Below are positions 24,690 through 30,859 of a stretch of DNA of 30,859 nt, one piece after another. The number at the start of each line of letters is the position of its first letter. Position 1 is the stretch's first letter. The stretch comes from Saccharothrix sp. ST-888 (GTDB lineage Bacteria > Actinomycetota > Actinomycetes > Streptomycetales > Streptomycetaceae), in NCBI RefSeq assembly GCF_000955975.1, contig NZ_JYJF01000092.1:1-30859 (forward strand), written 5' to 3'. Made by a program: the position numbers and the translations under genes. The notes under the pieces were generated by a model that was given only the letters and a program-made list of their open reading frames with translations, did not search any database and was not told the DNA's origin.

Positions 24690-25940
24690 GTGCGCAGGTC
24701 AGGACGACCAGGCCGGGTCTACCGCCGGTGCGGGTGCCGTGATGCCACCCGGCGCCAGCTCGGCGCCTCATGCCCGCGCCTGGCCGAGGAGGAGCACGGC
24801 ACGTGGACTTTCGCCGTCGACATCCCCTCGCTCAACGGCCGCAGGCGCACCGTGCGCCGCGGCGGCTTCGAGGACGAGTGGTACGCCGAGACGGCGCTGC
24901 GGCGCTTCCTCGAAGGCCGGCAGCTGGGCTTCGACGCTGACCCGCACGAGACGGTGGCCGCCTACCTCACCAAGTGGCTCAAGAGCATGGAGTTCCTGCT
25001 CAAGCCCACCACCTACGCCCGCTACCGCACCTACGTGCTCTGCGAGCTCATCCCCGTCTTCGGCGCGATACGCCTCGAGGAACTCGCCCACGACCACATC
25101 GCCGCCTACACCCACCAGCAACTCGAAGCCGGCCGTGGACGCCAAGCCGTCTACCACTGCCTTGCCACGCTCTCCAGCGCCCTGGGCGCCGCCGTGCGCG
25201 CCCACCGCCTCCCCTACAACGCCGCCCAGCCCCTGCCCATGCGCAGGCCCCGCGCCGACGAACGCGTCCCCTGGAGCGCGGAACAGGCCGTCGAGTTCCT
25301 CACCCACTGCCGAGGCGTCGCCCCCGCCTTCGCCGACCTCTTCGAGGTCATCATCGGCACCGGCCTGCGCAAGGGAGAGGCGCTCGGCCTCCAACGCCCG
25401 TGTGTCCGGATCGAGGACCGCGTCATGTACATCCGCCACACCCTCTCCGCGATCGACAACCACGAACTCGTCCTGACCCCGCCGAAGACCAAGAAGAGCC
25501 GCAACTGGGTACCCCTGTCCGACCGCGTCGCCACCGCCCTCCAACGCGCCATGGCCCGGAGCACCCCCACCATCAACGGCCATGTCTTCCAAGGCCCCGA
25601 CGGCAAGCCCCTCCACCCGGCCGCCGTCCGCAAGCGCTTCCACGAGCTATGCGAACAAGCCGGACTGCCCCACGTCACCATCCACGACCTGCGACACCTC
25701 GCCGCCACCCTCGCCCTGGAAGGCAACGTCTCCATGGCCGTCATCTCCAAGACCCTGCGGCACTCCACACTGTCGACCACCGCGAACATCTACAGCCACC
25801 TGACCTGGGACACCGCCATGGCCGCGGTGCACACCATCGAAGCCAGGCTCCGCCTCGTCGAGGCACGCGCCCGCTGTGGCGCCGACGCTCTCGCCCCCAG
25901 CAGCCCCTTGCCGAACCCGCTGTTCAGCCACGCGGCCTGA
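24690..25940 (+). CDS. Tyrosine recombinase / site-specific integrase 2
   Basis: The 416-residue paralogue of integrase 1 has the same length and the same N-terminal RVYRRCGC and CPRL blocks. The core-binding domain is at about 85-185 and the catalytic domain at about 195-390. Catalytic residues are R227 (GTGLRKGE), K266, H332 and R335 (HDLRH), H358 (LRHS) and Y368 (ANIYSHL), all present. The GTG at 24690 follows a GGAGG site. Its 3' end is 395 bp from the tRNA-Pro remnant at 26336, the usual int-attP arrangement of actinomycete integrative elements, so integration into tRNA-Pro is likely. No xis, rep or transfer gene accompanies it here. Confidence 0.93.
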   Translation: MRRSGRPGRVYRRCGCRDATRRQLGASCPRLAEEEHGTWTFAVDIPSLNGRRRTVRRGGFEDEWYAETALRRFLEGRQLGFDADPHETVAAYLTKWLKSMEFLLKPTTYARYRTYVLCELIPVFGAIRLEELAHDHIAAYTHQQLEAGRGRQAVYHCLATLSSALGAAVRAHRLPYNAAQPLPMRRPRADERVPWSAEQAVEFLTHCRGVAPAFADLFEVIIGTGLRKGEALGLQRPCVRIEDRVMYIRHTLSAIDNHELVLTPPKTKKSRNWVPLSDRVATALQRAMARSTPTINGHVFQGPDGKPLHPAAVRKRFHELCEQAGLPHVTIHDLRHLAATLALEGNVSMAVISKTLRHSTLSTTANIYSHLTWDTAMAAVHTIEARLRLVEARARCGADALAPSSPLPNPLFSHAA

Positions 25941-26335
25941 CGGCCGCACGGCTTCAGCTGCCTCAGCCCACCGAGCCGCTCGGACCGCGGCAAGGGCCGC
26001 CAAAGTAGCCGGCACTGCCGGTTCGGACATGACGCTAACTCAGACCCGCTGCGCCATCAGGACAACTGACGCCGTGGGTTCCACGGGCATGCCCATTTTC
26101 CGAGAAACCGTGCGCGTTTCGGCGCTGGAGAGGCGTCCGATCAGCCATCGACTGCGCCCGACCATTCGACCGAACGAACAAAAGCCGCATTGTGGTTGTG
26201 CTGGAGCGCCGCAGGCTGCGGGATGCGCCCACCGAGGTGACGTGAACGAGCGTTCACGACCACATTGCGACCACCACAGCAGAAAGGCCGCCCCCACCAT
26301 CCGGTGAAAACGGCCTACGACCTGCGAAAACGCCG
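25941..26335. other. Integrase 2 to tRNA junction, no gene
   Basis: This 395-base interval holds no supported gene. It contains the inverted repeat at 26241-26258 and a GGCCG...CGGCC arm pair near 26286-26314 with intervening GTGAAAA. Its location between int and the tRNA remnant fits an attachment arm region. Confidence 0.5.
26241..26258. repeat. 18-bp inverted repeat
   Basis: CGTGAACG and CGTTCACG are exact reverse complements separated only by AG. An operator for a dimeric regulator or a recombination accessory site is possible. It is about 80 bp from the tRNA-Pro remnant. Confidence 0.6.
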
Positions 26336-26378
26336 GTCGGGACGACAGGATTTGAACCTGCGACCCCTTGACCCCCAG
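26336..26378 (-). tRNA. 3' part of tRNA-Pro(GGG), an attachment-site remnant
   Basis: Read on the minus strand, the sequence runs from CTGGGGGTCAAGGGG (GGG anticodon and the 3' side of the anticodon stem) through a T-arm GCAGG-TTCAAAT-CCTGT to the acceptor CGTCCCGAC. This matches the 3' 43 bases of Streptomyces tRNA-Pro(GGG) as I remember it. Upstream of the anticodon the match ends abruptly (CTGCGCGC instead of the 5' stem), so the gene is not functional. Such 3' fragments are created when an integrative element recombines within the anticodon arm. The intact tRNA should be restored at the far end of that element. Confidence 0.8.
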
Positions 26379-26923
26379 CGCGCAGGTCAGGGCCAATCTC
26401 GTCCGCCCCACATGGCACCTGATGTCGTCTCATGACACCCAATCCGTGACAGGCGCGTGAGAGGCCGCGCACAAGCTGGAGCTTGAGAGTGATTTGCCTC
26501 ACATCCCGAACGGCGCGTTCCGCTCCCTCTGGAATCCCCTCAGCGCGGGTGCGACTACTTGCTGACTTCATAGGCTCACCTGACCATGCCGTATACGAGG
26601 CTGACCAACTGCCCTGTACCGACGCGAGCGATGGCCATAGATCCAGCCTCCTGTAAATACCCTGGCGAGTACGGGCTGAGCCGTCCTTTCTTGCCTTCTA
26701 CGGGACCCGAATTTCTCGCCGCAGGGTTATCCCGCCGCCATCCCCCATTTTCCACCGGCGCCCGTCCGCGCAAGCGGCCGCAAAATGCGTGGTGTTTTCA
26801 GAAGAATCGAAGCGCAGGATCCATAGGAGCTATACCGCAACTGCAATCGCCGTCTACCAGGCGCACCCGGCGCGGCGCCACCGAGGCGCCTGACACCGAA
26901 GCACCGCCACAGCGCCCAGCAGG
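26379..26923. other. Gene-free stretch right of the tRNA remnant
   Basis: About 545 bases have no supported gene on either strand. GC content is visibly lower than in the flanking genes. A hairpin near 26874-26890 is listed separately. This may be the left edge of the element that carries the RNA polymerase-like gene. Confidence 0.5.
26874..26890 (-). terminator. Possible hairpin terminator
   Basis: GGCGCC and GGCGCC arms with a 5-nt loop lie 34-50 bp after the stop of the polymerase-like gene. The stem is only 6 bp and has no T-run, so it is weak evidence. Confidence 0.25.
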
Positions 26924-29900
26924 TCACTCGGGAAAGAGCAGGAATCGGTCGAGATCGCCGAGGCGAGCCGATTCCCCGGTCTCGATCATTCGCACGATCT
27001 CCTCCGGAAGATGTTGCAGACCGAGGGTGAGCAGGGAAGGCGGCGGGCAGGTCGGTTCGGTTAGTCCGGTGTCACGGAGCAGGGTGCTGGGGAGGAGCGT
27101 GGCCCGGATCTCCGCGGCAGCCTCTGCGGTCAGCACAGGGAAGATTCGTGCAGGGGTGCCGAGTCGGTGCCAGCCGAGGTGGTCGAACAGGGCCGGGTCC
27201 AGCTTCAGGGAGAGGTCCGCGGTCAGGCCGACGTGTACGGCGAACAGCGGCCACCGGGTGTCCGGCACCGATACCAGCACCGTGGCGTCCTGGCAGGCGG
27301 CCTGGAGGTGCGCCCAGGCCTGCGGGGTGCGGTTCTCCACGTCTCGCCGGGCAGCCTTGACGTTCTGGCTGTCCCCGGAGTTGACCAGCCGTCCCATGAT
27401 GACCGGCTTCAGGAGCAGCCAGGCAAGCCGGTCGGGCAGCAGTGCCGTGTCCAGGTCTCCGGTCGGCGTTGCGACGATGGTCGTCCGGGCGCTGTAGTCG
27501 ACCGGACGGTCGAAGAGCCGCTGCCGGAAGCCGCCGCTGCGGCCGGGGAGGATCATGGCCAGGTTGACGAGCGGTGCCCTGCCCTCGCGCGGGTCGAGAA
27601 GGGCGTCTACCGCCTGCTGCAGTGCGGCGCGTTCCTGGTGAATGACCTTCGGCGTGGCGCCGAGGCCGGTCAGCCGGCGCAGCCGGGAGTTGCACTTGAC
27701 GATCTCCACGTAGCGGTCGTTGAGCGTGTTGCTGTGCGTGCGGCCGTTGAAGGCGACCATCGGACGCAGGTCAGCCGGCAGTACTGGAAGGCGGCGCAGC
27801 AGCGCGCCCCGGGCCGGCTTCCGACCCAGCCGGGCGGCGAGGAACCGCACCGCTCCTGCACCCGTGAGCAACTGGTCCACGTCAAGGCGCGGGTCGGCCG
27901 CGGCAGGCAGGGGAACGAACTGGTCGAGGCCGCTGTCCCGGAGGACGTAACACCGTCCGTGGACGATGCCCGCCAGCATCCCCTGGTCGAGGCCGAGGGT
28001 GCGGCTGAGGCTGTCGCGGTACCAGGGGTGCACCATCGGGGCAGCGAGTTCGATGTGGCCCATGCGCCGGCGACGGACCCGACTGACCGTCACCTCCACC
28101 CCGCAGCGTTGGCAGATCTCGCCCTCGTGACGCGTGGTGCGTAGCCTCCCACAGCCGCACTCATGGTCGCGGATCGGACCGAAGATGCGCTGGCAGGCCA
28201 GACCGCCGGGTAGCGGCAGCCAGGTATGCGGATCCAGGATGTCTGGCCGCTGTACCTCACCGGACGAGGCGGCGAGGACCTCGTCGTCGTCAAGCGGCTG
28301 GAACGACAGCTGATCACCGTTCCGGACGGGCTCGACGCAGGCGCTGCGCAGCAGTCGGTCCCAACCGCGGACCGCCTCGGACGGTGAGGACTCCAGCGGC
28401 GACCGGTTCCCGGACGGCGTCATCGGAATCTCCCGCAGCGAGTCCTTGCCCCGGGCCAGGAGCCTGTAAAGGTGGAGGCGCCCGTCGATGCAGTCGGCAC
28501 GCAGCGCGTAGATCTCGAAGGCGGCCTGCGGCGCGCCGTGCCCGAGCAGCCATGCGAGATCCGCAAGCCGGACCGGCTGTCCCGAGTCGTGCTCGCTGGT
28601 CTGCACGGGCAGTTGCTTGACCGTGGAGTACGCGCCCGTCGACCGGGCCCGGACGACAGATCGGGTACGGTCGTCGGGATGCAGCCGGACTTCGACGATC
28701 CTCGTCGAATCGTCGTTCGCCCATTGATGCTCGGGGCCGACAAGGATGTCCGCTCCGCTGCCGTCGTGGGTTCCGCACACCACCGCGTGGGACTCGCCCG
28801 GCCCGTGCAGGAGGTCGCCGGTCTCCAGGGGATCGGGCGTCGCCAGGCTGATGCTGATTCGGGCCCCTTCCCCGCGAGGCAGCTCCTCGCTTCGGATCAC
28901 GCGGGCTGGATGTTCGGCGATCCCGTAGTCCTCGTCCCAGGCGATGCCGATGTGTACGCTCAGCACTCGCGCGGGCTGCCGGCCGATCCAGCGCAACGAC
29001 GCGTCCTGGCGCTCGGGAGGCTTCTCGCCGAAGATCGCTCGGAGCAGCCGCTCCTCCTGGGTCAGATCCCTTTCGCGGACAGGCGGCGCGCTGATGCCGA
29101 CGAGCAGATCGCCCGGTTCAACCATCTCGCCGGGCAGCACAATGCCGTCCGAGGCAAGCGCCTTGCACCGGGCGGGCGGCACCCTGGGCGGCTCAGCGGT
29201 GAGCTCGTCGGGCCCGAGCTGAGTGATCCGCAGCGACACGCTGACGTTGTCCAGGCCCGGGCTGGTCAGTGTCCCGGGCGCGGACAGGGCCCGCGAGACC
29301 AGGGCCGCGTCGCCCCGCAGATCCGGGGATACGGCCACCACGCAGGGCCGGGACATGTCGGCGCCGCGCACCAGGCCGGCATCCTCGTGCTGTTCGGCGG
29401 CCAGACCGTAGCCCAATTTGCGGGCGAACCGCCCGCTGAAGTCGACGGATCGCGGACGCCGCCCGGGGAGGCGGATTCCAGCCAGCGCGGCAACGACCGG
29501 CTCCAACGAGTATCCGGCCGGATGGCCGCGGCCGGTGAAGGTACGCCGGAAGGCAGCTTCCAGGATCCGCATGACGTCGGTCTGCTGGTCGTACCGGGGA
29601 TGGTCGGCGAGGGAGACCAGTTGCCCGGTCGGCCGCTCCTGTCCGTGCTGGTCCCGCGCGCCATCGATCCACAGCATGTCCGGCAGGTCGAAGACCAGTT
29701 CGTCGTCCCGCTCGGCCAGCCCCAGCATCAACGGCAGTTGCATCAACTCGAGACTGCTCGAAGTCGCCGGCTGCCACGGCCGCTGGATCCGCAGGTCCAG
29801 AACGAGCGGGAGCCGGCAAGCGGAGGGATGCACGCCGCCCTGCCGGATCTGCGACCAGAGACTCAGCGTCACCCGCGTACCGCACTGGTCGCACGTGACA

Positions 29901-30562
29901 TACTCCGCTGTTGTCCCGCATCGGTGGCAGCGGCGCCGGCCCGGGGAGAGCCGGCCATTGCCCGACTCCGCACCGCAGCCGCAGGCGAAGTCGTACCGGG
30001 CGGCGTGCCCCTCCCGCGCACCGCACGAGCAGGCCCAGGTGCCCAGTTGGTATTCGGTGAGATCCACCTGTACTGGCGGCTCGGTGTCCTCCCCGACCGG
30101 GGTCAGCCGCATCGGGAACAGGCGGCGCAAGGCCCGGTCCAGGCCGATCTCCCGCCGCTCGGCAGCCGGGACATCCAACTGGAGGAAGTCGGCGAAGGCC
30201 TGGCAGTGGCGGCGATGCAGACGCGCGTACTCGTCGTCGCGCTCCGCCGACCGCTGCTGGAACAGCAACCGGGTGTAACGAAGCAGGTCGGGACGGTCCC
30301 GGCTGAAGTACTCCGACCCGAGGTTGAGGTCCTCCCGCAGCGCCAGCGGGCCGAACCGGGCCAGGCGCAGCTCGCGGAACTCCTCGTCGGTCAGGATGCC
30401 GTCCACCTCGTCGGCGAGGTCCTCCTCCACGGCGTAGCGCACCACGGCAGAGATCGCGTAGTCGCTGCGGTGCGAACGCCATTGGAGAGCGTCCGCCACC
30501 AGCAAGGCGCGGAAGGTGCCCTGCTCGATCCCGTCGGCGATGAGCTCGCGAAGTGACGGCAC
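26924..30562 (-). CDS. Fused RNA polymerase beta/beta'-like protein, catalytic motifs lost
   Basis: A 1212-residue chain. Residues 1-160 are helical and unrecognised. Residues 178-227 hold eight Cys in CxC/CxC/CxxC/CxxC order, probably two zinc ribbons. About 405-715 is RNAP beta-like: LGPDELT (449-455), ERLLRAIFGEK (504-514) and ARSTGAYSTVKQLP (639-652) match the beta C-terminal half. About 770-1155 is beta'-like: QRIFGPIRDHECGCGRL, zinc Cys 802/804/817/820, RRMGHIELAAP, LNDRYVEIVKCNSRLRRL, ALQQAVDALLD and GFRQRLFDRPVDYSAR. The beta GDKMAGRHGNKG motif has become GDLLHGPGESHA (582-593), and the beta' NADFDGDQM motif is missing at about 1133-1141, so catalysis is not expected. The order matches rpoB-rpoC. 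GTG 30562 follows AAGGAAGGGG and lies 1 bp after the previous stop, so the two genes are coupled. Confidence 0.9.
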   Translation of the reverse strand: MPSLRELIADGIEQGTFRALLVADALQWRSHRSDYAISAVVRYAVEEDLADEVDGILTDEEFRELRLARFGPLALREDLNLGSEYFSRDRPDLLRYTRLLFQQRSAERDDEYARLHRRHCQAFADFLQLDVPAAERREIGLDRALRRLFPMRLTPVGEDTEPPVQVDLTEYQLGTWACSCGAREGHAARYDFACGCGAESGNGRLSPGRRRCHRCGTTAEYVTCDQCGTRVTLSLWSQIRQGGVHPSACRLPLVLDLRIQRPWQPATSSSLELMQLPLMLGLAERDDELVFDLPDMLWIDGARDQHGQERPTGQLVSLADHPRYDQQTDVMRILEAAFRRTFTGRGHPAGYSLEPVVAALAGIRLPGRRPRSVDFSGRFARKLGYGLAAEQHEDAGLVRGADMSRPCVVAVSPDLRGDAALVSRALSAPGTLTSPGLDNVSVSLRITQLGPDELTAEPPRVPPARCKALASDGIVLPGEMVEPGDLLVGISAPPVRERDLTQEERLLRAIFGEKPPERQDASLRWIGRQPARVLSVHIGIAWDEDYGIAEHPARVIRSEELPRGEGARISISLATPDPLETGDLLHGPGESHAVVCGTHDGSGADILVGPEHQWANDDSTRIVEVRLHPDDRTRSVVRARSTGAYSTVKQLPVQTSEHDSGQPVRLADLAWLLGHGAPQAAFEIYALRADCIDGRLHLYRLLARGKDSLREIPMTPSGNRSPLESSPSEAVRGWDRLLRSACVEPVRNGDQLSFQPLDDDEVLAASSGEVQRPDILDPHTWLPLPGGLACQRIFGPIRDHECGCGRLRTTRHEGEICQRCGVEVTVSRVRRRRMGHIELAAPMVHPWYRDSLSRTLGLDQGMLAGIVHGRCYVLRDSGLDQFVPLPAAADPRLDVDQLLTGAGAVRFLAARLGRKPARGALLRRLPVLPADLRPMVAFNGRTHSNTLNDRYVEIVKCNSRLRRLTGLGATPKVIHQERAALQQAVDALLDPREGRAPLVNLAMILPGRSGGFRQRLFDRPVDYSARTTIVATPTGDLDTALLPDRLAWLLLKPVIMGRLVNSGDSQNVKAARRDVENRTPQAWAHLQAACQDATVLVSVPDTRWPLFAVHVGLTADLSLKLDPALFDHLGWHRLGTPARIFPVLTAEAAAEIRATLLPSTLLRDTGLTEPTCPPPSLLTLGLQHLPEEIVRMIETGESARLGDLDRFLLFPE

Positions 30563-30563
30563 G

Positions 30564-30859
30564 TTACCCCTTCCTTAGGAAGTACTCCTTGAACCGGTTG
30601 TGGCAGAAGGTGAACTCTTGCTCGCCGGTTCGCAACAGGAACCGCTGCACATCACGTAGCACCCGGTCGACCTTCCAGCCGACCTGGTCGTAGACCTTGC
30701 CGCGCAGGTCGGAGCGGTGCGGCGGGCCGTCCGCCTGGTCGGGCCGCCCGCCGAGGCGGCGGACCTGGCGGAGCAGGTCGGAGCGGTGCAGGGGGCCGTC
30801 GGCAGCCAGGATCAGACCGAGCACGGCGGCGTGAAGATGCACGTCGTCCTGCCGATCGC
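30564..30859 (-). CDS. C-terminal part of a possible STAND/NACHT-like NTPase (runs off right edge)
   Basis: The frame is open to the window edge. A GTG at 30842 would give 92 residues, but the frame continues upstream (DRQDD before it), so the true start is probably outside. The visible part is a winged-helix-like segment (HAAVLGLILAADGPLHRSDLLRQV) ending in QEFTFCHNRFKEYFLRKG. This F-x-F-x-H-x-x-F-x-E-Y-F pattern closes the helical/winged-helix region of many STAND ATPases. Two HRSDL elements occur 24 residues apart inside it. The NTPase core is not visible, so the family call is tentative. It is transcribed first and coupled to the polymerase-like gene. Confidence 0.5.
   Translation of the reverse strand, partial: DRQDDVHLHAAVLGLILAADGPLHRSDLLRQVRRLGGRPDQADGPPHRSDLRGKVYDQVGWKVDRVLRDVQRFLLRTGEQEFTFCHNRFKEYFLRKG

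Noticed and set aside
26336..26410. A complete tRNA-Pro gene on the minus strand.
   Set aside because: The T-arm and acceptor 3' side are present, but sequence beyond the anticodon arm does not form a D-arm or the 5' acceptor strand.
28472..30556. A long plus-strand open frame opposite the polymerase-like gene.
   Set aside because: It mirrors the real gene's codon bias and lacks a ribosome binding site and any recognisable domain.
26924..30562. A functional alternative RNA polymerase.
   Set aside because: The beta' DFDGD metal-binding motif and the beta lysine motif are both missing, and the N-terminal half of beta and C-terminal half of beta' are not encoded beside it.

Overview
The window is very GC-rich DNA with GTG starts, many 4-bp stop/start overlaps and gene families typical of Streptomyces: ECF42 sigma factor plus DGPF protein, SpoIIE-type PP2C phosphatases, a GlxA/AraC regulator, a GH15 trehalase-like enzyme and AICE-type tyrosine integrases. 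It reads as an accretion region on a Streptomyces or related actinomycete chromosome or large plasmid. Stress and metabolism genes lie between two paralogous integrases, and at least five relics of broken genes are scattered among them.

Layout. Bases 1-187 are the tail of an IS4-type transposase. Bases 188-1169 carry no gene but hold a 23-bp tandem repeat, a 15-bp copy of a tRNA-Pro anticodon-arm sequence, an inverted repeat and an 11-bp-phased direct repeat, followed by integrase 1 (1170-2420). A five-repeat, cas-less CRISPR-like array (2509-2836) follows. Next come an SDR (3223-3990), a GH15 glycosidase (4215-6053), a leftward three-gene operon (molybdenum oxidoreductase fused to a cytochrome-b-like domain, membrane protein, methyltransferase; 8761-6148) and GtrA (8965-9399). 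A fused integrase/otsA relic precedes two PP2C phosphatases that flank an amino-acid-permease relic, then a Na+/H+ antiporter. A TetR-YciI-Tag operon (15749-14267) diverges from a truncated Old Yellow Enzyme gene across three matching operators. Further right are a flavodoxin-like oxidoreductase, an acetolactate-synthase-like TPP enzyme, a Tag relic, a metallo-hydrolase, a GlxA regulator, the DGPF/ECF42 operon with its matching promoter, an unrecognised acidic protein and integrase 2 (24690-25940).

At 26336-26378 the 3' part of a tRNA-Pro(GGG) gene lies on the minus strand, cut off at the anticodon arm. This is an attachment-site junction, and the geometry suggests that DNA to its right belongs to a separate integrated element.

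The most unusual content lies there. A leftward two-gene unit consists of the C-terminal end of a possible STAND-type NTPase (30859-30564, running off the window), then one base later a 1212-residue protein (30562-26924). In one chain this protein joins a C-terminal RNA polymerase beta-like part to an N-terminal beta'-like part, in the natural rpoB-rpoC order. It keeps the beta' zinc site, the sigma-docking clamp coiled coil and the switch-2-like segment. It has lost the beta lysine motif and the beta' Mg-binding DFDGD motif. I read it as a catalytically dead RNA polymerase mimic coupled to an NTPase, plausibly a sensor, decoy or sigma-binding device, perhaps in phage defence. The homology is visible in the sequence; the function is inference.
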